NCBI RefSeq assembly: GCF_900094575.1
Contig: NZ_FMAE01000002.1
Span: 806,001 to 870,000, forward strand
Reading direction: 5' to 3'
Source: Bradyrhizobium yuanmingense
GTDB lineage: Bacteria > Pseudomonadota > Alphaproteobacteria > Rhizobiales > Xanthobacteraceae
Length of the DNA: 64,000 nucleotides
The first letter of the stretch is position 1. Each line of letters begins with the position of its first letter. The position numbers were made by a program, and so were the translations under genes. This document shows, piece by piece, positions 28,001 through 36,210 of this stretch. The notes under the pieces were generated by a model. That model was not told the DNA's origin. It ran no database searches and saw only the letters and a program-made list of their open reading frames with translations.

Positions 28001-28501
28001 GGCGGCGCGCTCGACGGCATCGGCCTGGCGCTGGCGCGTCTCGGCCGGGGTGGGGCGAGGGGCCTGCGGCTGCGGCGCTTGCCGCTGTGGACGGGAGATC
28101 TGCGACAGGCGCGCGTCGAGCCGCGAGATCGCATCGTTGAGCTGGCGCGCGACGCCCTGCTCACGCGAGACGTCTGGTCGTGAGGAGTCTTGTCTTGAGA
28201 CGTCTTGTCTTGAGGAGTCTTGGCGCGGCGCGGGTTTCGAGATCCGCTCGATCTGCTGGGTGATCGCGTCGAGCCGCTGGTGGATGTCGGCGACTTCGCG
28301 GCTCTCCTGACTCGGTCCTTGGCTCGGCACGTGCTGCGGACGCTGATCGTAGGATCCGCGGAAATTAGGCGGGGCAGTTTCGCCGAGCGTGGAGTTCAGC
28401 CAATCGTTGAGCGACATGCCGGCACGGCGCGCAGCAGCCTCGGCCCGCTCCCGGACGGATGGATCGATGCCGTCGACACTCCACGATACGCGCGAATTCA
28501 T
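25058..28501 (-). CDS. PodJ-like polarity/localisation protein: coiled coil, one membrane helix, periplasmic Sel1 repeats
   Basis: A 1147-residue protein. Residues 1-45 (SWSVDGIDPSVRERAEAA and AGMSLNDWLNSTLGE) look like a ribbon-helix-helix-type segment. Residues 92-111 are degenerate pentapeptides of the form Q-D-S/V-S-R. A long charged coiled coil runs to about 570, then a Pro/Ala-rich linker. One membrane helix sits at about 780-802 (LLVGASVVVIVLGTF), followed by a second Pro-rich linker and four or more Sel1-like repeats at about 920-1100 (AAYEIGVRFAEGKGVATNYD, PAIFRLGTLYEKGLGV). This order matches Caulobacter PodJ, a cell-pole organiser. Start ATG 28501. Function in this organism is inferred. 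Confidence 0.85.
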   Translation of the reverse strand: MNSRVSWSVDGIDPSVRERAEAAARRAGMSLNDWLNSTLGETAPPNFRGSYDQRPQHVPSQGPSQESREVADIHQRLDAITQQIERISKPAPRQDSSRQDVSRQDSSRPDVSREQGVARQLNDAISRLDARLSQISRPQRQAPQPQAPRPTPAETRQRQADAVERAAAQVYRGSPPLSPASFDVAVAEITARQSELDGFAPRQMPPRAAPPLAPTASCAPPMAPPAPAYAPPPPQPGPDFSALERHLLKITSQIESLQRPDNTEQAINAFRSELAEIRAAITEAMPRRAIESIENEIRSLHRRIDETRSNGTDGQVLAGIERALSDIKQVLRTLTPAEQLTGYDEAIRNLGAKLDLILRANDDPSTVQQLEGAISALRAIVSNVASNEALARLSEDVQLLSSKVDQITRASGHGDSFAALEQRIAALTAALETRERPQPSESTEHLEAAIRALSDRFDRMQVGNDSASTFAHLEQRVSYLLERIEAAADPRNGNLSRVEDGLHDILRHLERQQATYAALAESRSSAPPPDSGMVDLVKRELSDIRFSQAETNRHTQDSLEAVHSALGHVVDRLSMIEGDLRAVRTAPPPPAPQPMSMPMAAAMEPAPMAREPRPQPPAQPPKYDPKPELPNPAAAQAPPAAFVAAPREFHAATPAAPPPVPAPPPVPPRAISEILEPHTARAALAPELPPDHPLEPGTRPGGRLATPSERIAASESAISGIAAAPKEPVSSSSFIAAARRAAQAAAAQPPEKPARGAKAAIARAKEKGEEGGSTITSKIRSLLVGASVVVIVLGTFKMAMNLLEGGSSSPTPQAMQNIPSEPAPQPAPPPVETKPAAPEQVTPSMTSPTPIGRQSQNNAAPAPLPGSGGSASVEIPQAPAAAMPPASSDVTGALSGTSRAKLGVVQVPPSEKLPDGIGGPALRSAAMKGDATAAYEIGVRFAEGKGVATNYDEAAKWYDRAAQAGVVPAIFRLGTLYEKGLGVKKDADIARRYYTQAAERGNAKAMHNLAVLDADGGGRGANYKSAAQWFRKAADRGVADSQFNLGILYARGIGVEQNLAESYKWFNLAAAQGDADAAGKRDDVAKRLDPQSLAAAKLAIQTFSAEPQPDDAVNVATPNGGWDSAPQASAKPAPKQVATKRSASAAH
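28167..28226 (-). repeat. Four tandem 15-bp units inside the PodJ-like gene
   Basis: Four units of 15 bases, alternating GAGACGTCTTGTCTT and GAGGAGTCTTGTCTT forms, encode Gln/Pro-Asp-Ser/Val-Ser-Arg pentapeptides in the linker after the N-terminal domain. The number of units may vary between strains by slippage. Confidence 0.85.
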
Positions 28502-28728
28502 GACTCTGTCCGGTTCCGACTTCGGCACCCCACCCCGGCGCCTCCAGCTTCCCCACGCGTGCCGGTTGCAAAGACAATCGAATTTGGCGCGGGTCGTCTG
28601 CCTCGAAAACCGACTTTTTCCTGTTACGGTAAATAACGAGTTAAGGAATGCGGCGTGGCTGTCTTAAAGTTGGGCGGCGGGAACTGGGGGCGGTGTTGTG
28701 TCGCGCATCCGGCCCCGAAACAAACCGG

Positions 28729-28832
28729 TGTCATGCCCCGCGAAGGCGGGGCATCCAGTACGCCGCGGCTCCTCGGTTCTAGCCGCGCCGTCTCTGGAAT
28801 ACTGGATCGCCAGCCTTCGCGGGCGATGACAG
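28729..28832. repeat. Palindromic intergenic repeat, family B, copy 1
   Basis: An imperfect inverted repeat: TGTCATGCCCCGCGAAGGC and CATCCAGTACGCCG on the left, ACTGGATCGCC and CGCGGGCGATGACA on the right. It lies in the 368-base space between the start of the PodJ-like gene and the end of the PadR gene. Apart from it I see no gene or site in 28502-28869. A relative of this element lies at 57591-57712. Confidence 0.75.
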
Positions 28833-28869
28833 CGGGGAGGCGGAAAGGGCTCGCGTAACGTCGGCGCCC

Positions 28870-29457
28870 TCAGCCCTTCTCGCGCTTGCCATCCTCGATC
28901 GGCACCACCGTCGCCTTGCCGCTCATCGCCGACAGCGCTTCCAGCGCCTCCTCGCAGAAATCGGCCACCATCTGCTCGTGGCGGGCGCCGAGCTGGAGCA
29001 GCAGCAGATTGCCGAGATCGAGCCGTCCCTCCGCCGTGCCGTCGGGAAAGCGCTTCTTCAGGATGCGCTCGTAATTGGCGTGGCGGTCGCGGTGGTGCTC
29101 CAGGCGGGCCATCAGGTCGGTGCGCATGGGCTCGATGTCGATGCTGTCGAGCGCATGCAGCCGCACCAGGAGGTCGTCCTTGATCGAGGGCGGCGTGCTT
29201 GGCCGCGCGGCCCAGTGCCGCAGTGCTGTTCGGCCCTCGGGAGTCAGCGTATAGATCAGTTTATTGGGCTTGCCCGACTGCACGACCTCGCGGCCCTGGA
29301 TGTAGCCGCGGTCCCGCAGCTTGGAGAGCTCGCGGTAGATCTGCTGATGGTCGGCCTTCCAGAAGAAGCCGATCGAGGAATCGAACGTCTTGGCGAGTTC
29401 GTAGCCCGTCATCGGGCGTTCCGTCAGGCATGCGAGGATTGCGTCGCCCAGTGCCAT
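28870..29457 (-). CDS. PadR-family transcriptional regulator
   Basis: A 195-residue PadR regulator. A winged helix-turn-helix occupies the first 80 residues (MALGDAILACLTERPMTGYE, WKADHQQIYRELSKLRDRGY, YTLTPEGRTAL), followed by a helical dimerisation region of the PadR_C type. It is divergent from the beta-oxidation operon (NTF2-like, acyl-CoA dehydrogenase, thiolase, fadB). Palindromes in the shared 195-base intergenic region are likely operators. By position it probably represses that operon in response to an acyl ligand; the ligand is unknown. Confidence 0.92.
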   Translation of the reverse strand: MALGDAILACLTERPMTGYELAKTFDSSIGFFWKADHQQIYRELSKLRDRGYIQGREVVQSGKPNKLIYTLTPEGRTALRHWAARPSTPPSIKDDLLVRLHALDSIDIEPMRTDLMARLEHHRDRHANYERILKKRFPDGTAEGRLDLGNLLLLQLGARHEQMVADFCEEALEALSAMSGKATVVPIEDGKREKG

Positions 29458-29499
29458 GACCGGCCCCCTTCTTTAGGTTTGACCAAGTTGCTTGACTTT

Positions 29500-29534
29500 A
29501 TGCGCATCGGCGCATATGCGTCAATGTGCATATG
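29500..29534. promoter_or_regulatory. Candidate PadR operator: two adjacent palindromes
   Basis: ATGCGC-ATCG-GCGCAT (29500-29515) runs directly into CATATGC, an 8-base gap, then GCATATG (29513-29534). Both lie 43 to 77 bases upstream of the padR start and about 120 upstream of the NTF2-like gene. The AT-rich dyad with CAT/ATG ends is of the kind PadR proteins bind. Binding is inferred from position only. Confidence 0.4.
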
Positions 29535-29652
29535 AGGCAGCGTGCAGGCGGGCCGCAGGCCCGACTGAATAATCAAGTGAAATCAATCTCCTCGCTACTG
29601 TGCATGGGGTTGTTTTCGCACTTTTGCCCTTAGCCTAGGGAGGCACCTGAGA

Positions 29653-30039
29653 ATGACCGGCCTCGATTCCTGGTACGCCTACATGAAGTCTCACGACCGC
29701 ACCGCGCTCTGGGACCTCCTGCATCCCGACGCCGTGTTCGAAAGCCCGGTCGTGCATACGCCGCAGCGCGGCCGCGACATCACCTTCAAATACCTCTCCA
29801 GCGCCGAGAAGTTGCTCGGCGGCCCCGGCTTCACCTATGTCGGCGAGTGGCGCAGCGACAATGGCGCGGTGCTCGAATTCAAGAATGTCATCGACGGCAT
29901 CGAGATCAACGGCGTCGACATCATCAGCTTCGATAGCGAGGGGCGCATCACCCACTTCAAGGTGATGGTGCGTCCGCTCAAGGCGATCAACATGCTGCAC
30001 CGCCTGATGGCGGAGCAGCTTGCCGCCGCCCAATCATAA
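29653..30039 (+). CDS. NTF2-like/SnoaL-fold protein of the beta-oxidation operon
   Basis: A 128-residue single-domain protein of the nuclear-transport-factor-2-like fold: SWYAYMKSHDRTALWDLLHP, DAVFESPVVHTPQRGRDI, and FEITHFKV-like strand order (SFDSEGRITHFKVMVRPL). Such folds form ligand-binding cones and may be enzymes or accessory proteins. It heads the operon, 39 bases before the acyl-CoA dehydrogenase. Its role is unknown, but the link to acyl-CoA metabolism is suggested by context. Confidence 0.8.
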   Translation: MTGLDSWYAYMKSHDRTALWDLLHPDAVFESPVVHTPQRGRDITFKYLSSAEKLLGGPGFTYVGEWRSDNGAVLEFKNVIDGIEINGVDIISFDSEGRITHFKVMVRPLKAINMLHRLMAEQLAAAQS

Positions 30040-30078
30040 GCCCAACATCCTCCTCAAGCCCCATGCCGGGAGACCACT

Positions 30079-31869
30079 ATGCCGATCTATAAAGCCCCCG
30101 TCGAAGACGTGAACTTCCTGCTCAACGACGTCTTCCAGATCGATCGCTACGACAATCTCGCCGGCTTCTCCGATGCGTCGAGCGACGTGCGCGAGGCCAT
30201 CCTCGGCGAAGCCGCCAAGCTCGCCGAAGAGGTGCTGCAGCCGCTCAACCGCGTCGGCGATCTCGAAGGCTGCAAGCGTGCGGATGACGGCAGCGTCACC
30301 ACGCCGAAGGGGTTCAAGGAGGCGTTCAAGCAGGTCGCCGAGGGCGGCTGGCTCGGCCTGTCGGCGCCGACCGAATATGGCGGCCAGGGCCTGCCGGTGA
30401 CCCTGAGCCAGGCGGTCAATGAATTCCAGATCTCCGCCAACATGGCGTTCTCGATGTATGGCGGCCTCACCATGGGCGCGACCGCGGCGCTCTTGGTGCA
30501 CGGCACGCCCGAGCAGAAGAAGACCTACGTGCCGAAGATGGTGGCCGGCGAATGGACCGGCACCATGAACCTCACCGAGCCGCATTGCGGCACCGATCTC
30601 GGCATGCTCCGCACCAAGGCAGTGCGGCAGGCGGACGGCAGCTTCAAGATCACGGGCACCAAGATTTTCATCTCGGCCGGTGAGCACGATCTCGCCGACA
30701 ACATCATCCATCTCGTGCTCGCCCGCATCGAGGGCGCGCCGGCCGGCATCAAGGGCGTGTCGCTGTTCGTGGTGCCGAAGTTCCTGGTCAATGCCGACGG
30801 TTCGGTGGGCGCGCGCAACGGCGTCGTCTGCGGCTCGATCGAGCACAAGATGGGCATCCACGGCAATTCGACCTGCGTGATGAACTACGACAACGCCACC
30901 GGCTGGCTGATCGGCGAAGAGAACAAGGGCATGCAGGGCATGTTTGTGATGATGAACGAGGCGCGGCTCGGCGTCGCCGTGCAGGGCCTCGCGCAGTCCG
31001 AGGTCGCCTATCAGAACGCGGTCGCCTATGCCCGCGAGCGCATCCAGGGCCGCGCGCTGTCAGGCGTCAAGGCGCCGGACAAGCCGGCCGACCCGATCAT
31101 CGTGCATCCCGACGTGCGCCGCACGCTGCTCTCGATCCGCGCGTTCAACGAGGCCGCGCGAGCCTTCGTGATGTGGACCGCGCTGAAGAGCGACGTCGCC
31201 CATCGCTCCGAAGACCCCAAGGACCGCCAGGCCGCCGACGACCACATGGGCCTGATGACCCCGGTGCTGAAGGGCTTTCTCACCGATTACGGCTTCGCCA
31301 ACGCGGTGCAGGCGCAGCAGATGTATGGCGGCCACGGCTACATCGCCGAGCAGGGCATGGAGCAGTTCGTGCGCGATGCGCGCATCGCCATGATCTATGA
31401 AGGCGCCAACGGCATCCAGGCGCTCGACCTCGTCGGCCGCAAGCTGCCGCGCGACGGCGGACGCGCCATCATGGCCTTCTTCGGCGAGGTCATGGCGTTC
31501 GCCAAGGAGAACGGCGGCGACGAGGCGCTGAAGCCCTTCATCACGCCGCTCTCGACCTCGCTCGGCCATCTGCAGCAGGCGACGACTTGGCTGATGCAGA
31601 ACGCGATGGCAAAGCCCGACAATGCCGGTGCCGCCGCAACCGATTACCTGCATCTCTTCGGCTTCGTCGCGCTCGGCTACATGTGGGCGCGGATGGCCAA
31701 GGTGACGAATGCCAAGATTGCCGAGAGCGGGGCGACGCCCTATCTCTCCACAAAACTCGTCACCGGCCGCTTCTTCGTGGAGCGGATGCTGCCGGAGACC
31801 GCCGCCAATCTCGCGCGCATCCAGGCCGGTTGCGCCACCATCATGGAACTGCCGGCGGAAGCGTTCTGA
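30079..31869 (+). CDS. Acyl-CoA dehydrogenase, long form with C-terminal extension
   Basis: A 596-residue flavoprotein. The N-terminus MPIYKAPVEDVNFLLNDVF and the C-terminal extension after residue about 460 mark the long acyl-CoA dehydrogenase group that includes methylmercaptopropionyl-CoA dehydrogenase (DmdC) and FadE-like enzymes. The FAD/substrate motif MNLTEPHCGTDLGMLRTKA and the catalytic Glu in MIYEGANGIQALDLVGRK are present. It performs the first step of beta-oxidation, passing electrons to ETF. It is followed by thiolase and fadB, so a fatty-acid substrate is likely. A DMSP role cannot be ruled out by sequence. Confidence 0.93.
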   Translation: MPIYKAPVEDVNFLLNDVFQIDRYDNLAGFSDASSDVREAILGEAAKLAEEVLQPLNRVGDLEGCKRADDGSVTTPKGFKEAFKQVAEGGWLGLSAPTEYGGQGLPVTLSQAVNEFQISANMAFSMYGGLTMGATAALLVHGTPEQKKTYVPKMVAGEWTGTMNLTEPHCGTDLGMLRTKAVRQADGSFKITGTKIFISAGEHDLADNIIHLVLARIEGAPAGIKGVSLFVVPKFLVNADGSVGARNGVVCGSIEHKMGIHGNSTCVMNYDNATGWLIGEENKGMQGMFVMMNEARLGVAVQGLAQSEVAYQNAVAYARERIQGRALSGVKAPDKPADPIIVHPDVRRTLLSIRAFNEAARAFVMWTALKSDVAHRSEDPKDRQAADDHMGLMTPVLKGFLTDYGFANAVQAQQMYGGHGYIAEQGMEQFVRDARIAMIYEGANGIQALDLVGRKLPRDGGRAIMAFFGEVMAFAKENGGDEALKPFITPLSTSLGHLQQATTWLMQNAMAKPDNAGAAATDYLHLFGFVALGYMWARMAKVTNAKIAESGATPYLSTKLVTGRFFVERMLPETAANLARIQAGCATIMELPAEAF

Positions 31870-31922
31870 GCCTGCTTCCGCTGCCTGCTCCCAATCGTAC
31901 AACATCACATCAGGAGGGCGTC

Positions 31923-33131
31923 ATGCCTGAGGCATTCATCTACGACCACGTTCGTACCCCGCGCGGCCGCGGCAAGCCGGACGGCGCGCTGCACGAAGTC
32001 ACCGCCCTCGCGCTCGCGACCGTGCCGCTGAAGGCGCTGAAGGACCGCAATAATTTGCCTGAGGATTCGGTCGATGACGTCGTGCTCGGCGTGGTCGATC
32101 CGGTTGGCGAAGCCGGCTCCGACATCGCGCGCTTCGCGGCGCTGAAGGCCGGCCTTGGGGAGGCCGTGCCCGGCGTGCAGATCAGCCGCTTCTGCGCTTC
32201 CGGCCTCGATGCCGTGAACTTCGCAGCGGCGCAGATCATGAGCGGCCAGCATGAGCTCGTGATCGGCGGCGGCGCCGAATCCATGAGCCGCGTCGGCATC
32301 GGCGCCTCCGGCGGGGCCTGGCCGATGGATCCCTCGATGGCGGTGCCTGCCTACTTCATGCCGCAGGGCGTGTCGGCCGACCTGATCGCCACCAAGTACG
32401 GCTTCTCGCGCGACGACGTCGACGCCTACGCCGTGCAGAGCCAGCAGCGCGCCGGCAAGGCCTGGGACGAAGGCCGCTTCAACAAATCCGTGGTGCCGGT
32501 GAAGGACATCAACGGCCTCACCATCCTCGCCAAGGACGAGCACATGCGCCCCTCGACGACGATGCAGTCGCTGGCGCAGCTGCAGCCGTCGTTCACGATG
32601 ATGGCGCAGATGGGCGGCTTCGACGGCGTCGCGGTGCAGTCGCATCCGGAGATCGAGCGCGTCAATTACGTGCACCATGCCGGCAATTCCTCGGGCATCG
32701 TCGACGGCGCCGGCGCCGTGCTGCTCGGCAGCAAGGAAGCTGGCAGCAAGTACGGCCTGAAGCCGCGCGCCAAGATCCGCGCATTCGCCAACATCGGCTC
32801 AGAGCCGGCGATGATGCTGACCGGTCCGGTCGACGTCACCGAGAAGCTGTTCGCGCGCTCCGGCATGAAGAAGTCGGACATCGACCTGTTCGAGCTGAAC
32901 GAGGCTTTCGCCTCGGTCGTGCTGCGCTACATCCAGGCCTTCGACATCGACAATGCCAAGATCAACGTCAATGGCGGCGCGATCGCGCTCGGTCACCCGC
33001 TGGGGGCCACCGGCGCAATGATCCTCGGCACCGTGCTCGACGAGCTCGAGCGCACCAACAAGTCCACCGCCCTCGTCACGCTGTGCATCGGTGGCGGCAT
33101 GGGCACCGCGACCATCATCGAGCGCGTCTAA
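31923..33131 (+). CDS. fadA: Acetyl-CoA acyltransferase (thiolase)
   Basis: A 402-residue thiolase releasing acetyl-CoA from 3-ketoacyl-CoA. The nucleophilic Cys is in [15 protein letters not shown], the catalytic His is in [15 protein letters not shown], and the second Cys in [20 protein letters not shown] is also intact. It begins [20 protein letters not shown] at ATG 31923 with AGGAGGG upstream; the longer open frame upstream is antisense noise. It ends 18 bases before fadB, its partner in a multifunctional fatty-acid oxidation complex. Confidence 0.95.
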   Translation: MPEAFIYDHVRTPRGRGKPDGALHEVTALALATVPLKALKDRNNLPEDSVDDVVLGVVDPVGEAGSDIARFAALKAGLGEAVPGVQISRFCASGLDAVNFAAAQIMSGQHELVIGGGAESMSRVGIGASGGAWPMDPSMAVPAYFMPQGVSADLIATKYGFSRDDVDAYAVQSQQRAGKAWDEGRFNKSVVPVKDINGLTILAKDEHMRPSTTMQSLAQLQPSFTMMAQMGGFDGVAVQSHPEIERVNYVHHAGNSSGIVDGAGAVLLGSKEAGSKYGLKPRAKIRAFANIGSEPAMMLTGPVDVTEKLFARSGMKKSDIDLFELNEAFASVVLRYIQAFDIDNAKINVNGGAIALGHPLGATGAMILGTVLDELERTNKSTALVTLCIGGGMGTATIIERV

Positions 33132-33149
33132 GGGTAGGGAGCAACCAAC

Positions 33150-35363
33150 ATGTCGTACAAGAACTTCAAGGTTGAGACCGATTCGGACGGCATCGCGCTC
33201 GTCACCTGGGACATCCCGGGCCGCTCCATGAACGTGCTCGACGAGACCTCGACCAACGAGCTCGAGGCGATCGTCAAGGCGACCACGGCGGATGCCGCGG
33301 TGAAGGGCATCGTCATCACCTCCGCCAAGGAAGCGTTCTGCGCCGGCGCCGATCTGTCCATGCTCGAAGGCATGAACCAGGCCTATGCGAAGGTTTTCAA
33401 GGAGCAGGGCGAGATCGCGGCGAACCAGATGCTGTTCGACCAGAGCCGGCGCTTCTCGCAGGTGCTGCGCGGAATCGAAACCTCAGGCAAGCCGTGGGCG
33501 GCGGCGATCAACGGGCTCGCGCTCGGCGGCGGCTTCGAGATCACGCTGTGCTGCCATTATCGCGTCGCGGCGGAGAATCCCAAGACGCGCCTCGGCCTGC
33601 CCGAGGTCAAGGTCGGCCTATTCCCCGGCGCCGGCGGCACGCAGCGCGTGCCGCGCCTGGTGCCGCCGCAGGACGCCATGACCATCCTGCTCAAGGGCGA
33701 CCCCGTCACGGTCGACAAGGCCAAGGCGCTGAACCTGATCCACGCCATCGTTCCCGCCGCCGACCTCATCAAGGCGGCGAAGGACTGGATCAAGGGCGGC
33801 GGCAAGGCCGTCGCGCCGTGGGACGAGAAGGGCTTCAAGCTGCCCGGCGGTCCGGTGTTCTCCAAGGCCGGCATGATGATGTTCCCGGCCGGCAACGCGA
33901 TCTATCGCCGCGAAACCTACGACAATTACCCGGCCGCGCGGGCGATCATGAGCTGCGTCTATGAAGGCCTGCAGCTGCCGATCGATGCGGCGCTGCGCGT
34001 GGAGTCGCGCTACTTCACCTCGGTGCTGCGCTCGAAGGAAGCGGCTGCGATGATCCGCAGCCTGTTCCTGTCGATGCAGGAGCTCAACAAGGGCGCGCGT
34101 CGTCCGAAGGATGTGCCCGCCACCAAGGTGAAGAAGATCGCCGTGATCGGCGCCGGCTTCATGGGCGCGAGCGTCGGCTATGTCTCGGCCCGCGCCGGCC
34201 TCGACGTCGTCCTGATCGATCGCGACCAGGAGAGCGCCGACAAGGGCAAGGCGCATGCCCAGAAGGTGATCGAGGAGCAGATCAAGAAGGGCCGCGCCAA
34301 GCCTGCGGACGCCGAAGCGCTGCTCGCGCGCATCACGCCGACCACAGACTACGCCGCGCTGAAGGACGTCGACCTCGTCATCGAGGCCGTGTTCGAGGAC
34401 CGCAAGGTCAAGGCGGAGACCTTTGCCAAGGCGCAGCAATATCTGAAGCCTGATGTGATCTTCGCCTCCAACACTTCGACGCTGCCGATCACCTCGCTGG
34501 CCGAGAGTTTTAAGGATCAGGGGAAGTTCATCGGCATTCACTTCTTCTCGCCGGTCGAGAAGATGATGCTGGTCGAGATCATCCTCGGCAAGAACACCGG
34601 CGACGTCGCGCTCGCGACCGCGCTCGACTACGTCCGCCAGATCGGCAAGACGCCGATCGTGGTCAACGACTCCAGAGGCTTCTTCGCCAATCGCTGCGTC
34701 GGCCGCTACGTCGCCGAAGGCAACGAGATGTTCCTGGAGGGCGTGCCGCCCGCGATGATCGAGAACTGCGCCAAGATGGCCGGCATGCCGGTCGGCCCGC
34801 TCTCGCTCTCGGACGAGGTCGCGCTCGATCTCGGTCTCAAGATCATGAAGGCGACCGAAGCCGATCTCGGCCCCAACGCGATCAATCCCGAGCAGAAGAA
34901 GCTGATGGTGGAGATGGTCGAGAAGCAGGGCCGGCTCGGCCGCAAGAACAGCAAGGGCTTCTACGACTATCCCGAGAAGGGCAAGGGCCAGAAGAGCCTG
35001 TGGCCGGGCCTCTCGGCCTTGCAGCCGAAGCAGCTCGATCCCGATACGCTCGATATCGAGGAGCTGAAGCAGCGCTTCCTGGTGGTGCAGGCGGTGGAAG
35101 CTGCGCGCACCGTTGAGGACCACGTCATCACCGATCCGCGCGAGGCCGATGTCGGCTCGATACTCGGCTTCGGCTTCGCGCCGTTCACCGGCGGCACGCT
35201 GTCTTACATCGACTTCATGGGCACGAAGAAGTTCGTCGAGCTCTGCCACAAGCTGGAGGCGAAGTACGGCTCGCGCTTCACCCCGCCGAAGCTGCTCGAG
35301 GAGATGGCCGCGAAGGGCGAGACCTTCTACGGCCGCTTCGCGCCGAAGAAGGCGGCGGCCTGA
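33150..35363 (+). CDS. fadB: Bifunctional enoyl-CoA hydratase / 3-hydroxyacyl-CoA dehydrogenase
   Basis: A 737-residue trifunctional-type alpha subunit. The N-terminal crotonase domain (1-300) contains AFCAGADLSMLEGM, LALGGGFEITLCC and LGLPEVKVGLFPGAGGTQR with its catalytic Glu pair. The NAD-binding 3-hydroxyacyl-CoA dehydrogenase domain begins at KKIAVIGAGFMGASVGYV (about 330) and contains FFSPVEKMMLVEII with the catalytic His a few residues earlier. Two C-terminal helical domains follow. It carries out the two middle steps of beta-oxidation. It ends the operon; a palindromic repeat and a terminator follow. Confidence 0.96.
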   Translation: MSYKNFKVETDSDGIALVTWDIPGRSMNVLDETSTNELEAIVKATTADAAVKGIVITSAKEAFCAGADLSMLEGMNQAYAKVFKEQGEIAANQMLFDQSRRFSQVLRGIETSGKPWAAAINGLALGGGFEITLCCHYRVAAENPKTRLGLPEVKVGLFPGAGGTQRVPRLVPPQDAMTILLKGDPVTVDKAKALNLIHAIVPAADLIKAAKDWIKGGGKAVAPWDEKGFKLPGGPVFSKAGMMMFPAGNAIYRRETYDNYPAARAIMSCVYEGLQLPIDAALRVESRYFTSVLRSKEAAAMIRSLFLSMQELNKGARRPKDVPATKVKKIAVIGAGFMGASVGYVSARAGLDVVLIDRDQESADKGKAHAQKVIEEQIKKGRAKPADAEALLARITPTTDYAALKDVDLVIEAVFEDRKVKAETFAKAQQYLKPDVIFASNTSTLPITSLAESFKDQGKFIGIHFFSPVEKMMLVEIILGKNTGDVALATALDYVRQIGKTPIVVNDSRGFFANRCVGRYVAEGNEMFLEGVPPAMIENCAKMAGMPVGPLSLSDEVALDLGLKIMKATEADLGPNAINPEQKKLMVEMVEKQGRLGRKNSKGFYDYPEKGKGQKSLWPGLSALQPKQLDPDTLDIEELKQRFLVVQAVEAARTVEDHVITDPREADVGSILGFGFAPFTGGTLSYIDFMGTKKFVELCHKLEAKYGSRFTPPKLLEEMAAKGETFYGRFAPKKAAA

Positions 35364-35373
35364 CGAGAGGCTT

Positions 35374-35458
35374 GTAGCCCGGATGGAGCGCAAGCGAAAT
35401 CCGGGAGCAGTCCTTCAACGCGAGAACCCCGGATTGCGCTTCGCTTCATCCGGGCTAC
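35374..35458. repeat. Palindromic repeat, family A, copy 2
   Basis: The same 85-bp element as at 20550-20634. Outer arms GTAGCCCGGATGGAGCGC and GCGCTTC...CATCCGGGCTAC are conserved, while the loop sequence differs. It lies just after fadB and before a terminator. The two copies share arms, not loops, as expected for selection on the hairpin. Confidence 0.85.
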
Positions 35459-35464
35459 GCAAAT

Positions 35465-35493
35465 AAAGGCCGGATCGTCGATCCGGCCTTTTT
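35465..35493. terminator. Bidirectional rho-independent terminator
   Basis: AAAGGCCGGAT-CGTCG-ATCCGGCCTTTTT forms a GC-rich stem flanked by an A-run on one side and a T-run on the other. It ends fadB transcription on the plus strand and that of the small minus-strand gene whose stop lies at the edge. Confidence 0.9.
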
Positions 35494-35837
35494 CATTTTC
35501 CGTCGCCGAACGGCGAGAAGGCGCGCCCTCCGACGACATCGTCGTCGAGACGGGCCTTCCAGCTGCCTTCGTCGCCGCGGCCGATGCGCACCTCGAAACG
35601 CCAGCCATTCTGGTTGGTGAAGGCGACGTCCGCGCCGCTCTTCGTCCTGGCGTAGCGGCAGGGATATTCGGTCGGCCGGTTCGGAAAGACGATCTTTCCT
35701 TCTCTGCTCTCGAACACGGCCGAGGTGATCTGCGGAGGGATCGTGAAGATGCAATTGCGTTCCGGCGCGACCGGCGTCGAGAGCCCGAGCATCGCCAGCG
35801 GCGCGCCCGCGGCGGTCATGAGGACGATCATGTTCAT
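35493..35837 (-). CDS. Small secreted or periplasmic protein of unknown function
   Basis: A 114-residue protein. The N-terminus MNMIVLMTAAGAPLAMLGL is a short hydrophobic stretch that may be a signal peptide. The rest (RNCIFTIPPQITSAVFESRE, YPCRYARTKSGADVAFTNQN, RIGRGDEGSWKARLDDDV) looks like a beta-rich domain with two Cys that could pair after export. I do not recognise the family. The stop abuts the terminator, which fits a genuine gene. Confidence 0.65.
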   Translation of the reverse strand: MNMIVLMTAAGAPLAMLGLSTPVAPERNCIFTIPPQITSAVFESREGKIVFPNRPTEYPCRYARTKSGADVAFTNQNGWRFEVRIGRGDEGSWKARLDDDVVGGRAFSPFGDGK

Positions 35838-36210
35838 GGAGGCAATTGTCTCCTGGAGATGCTCCTTCGACGTCGCCGCGGATCAGATGGTTCACAAAAG
35901 GAAGGGCTGGATCATCGCTTGGGCGCTCTGCCTTGAGCCTTGTCACATCGATTGATGCGCTTTCGTCTCACCCCAGCACCCAATCCTCCACCCCGGCCAC
36001 GCTCGCTTCGCCCTGGCACCGCTCTTGCTGATGATCCACCGGATGGCCCATCGACATTGAAGGTGTCTCGCAATGATCCCCACGGTGTCTCAAGACAGCG
36101 CAGCCGGCGTTGCGGTAAGATACGCCCCCTTGTTGCTGCTGGATCGGCCGTGGCGCCGCCGCAGGCTCCTCCGGTGGCGCAGAAAAATTCCTTCGTGGTT
36201 TGGCCTGGTC
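35838..36210. other. Stretch without a supported gene
   Basis: I see no recognisable protein, RNA or repeat here. Short open frames on both strands have no family resemblance. Part of a plus-strand ORF starting at 36073 enters the next gene antisense and is not convincing. Confidence 0.4.

Noticed and set aside
28167..28226. Short regular repeats considered as a CRISPR remnant
   Set aside because: Units are directly adjacent 15-mers without spacers and lie in frame within a long coding gene.
33618..35393. 591-codon minus-strand open frame over fadB
   Set aside because: Antisense frame of a highly expressed GC-rich gene; low-complexity composition, no domain.
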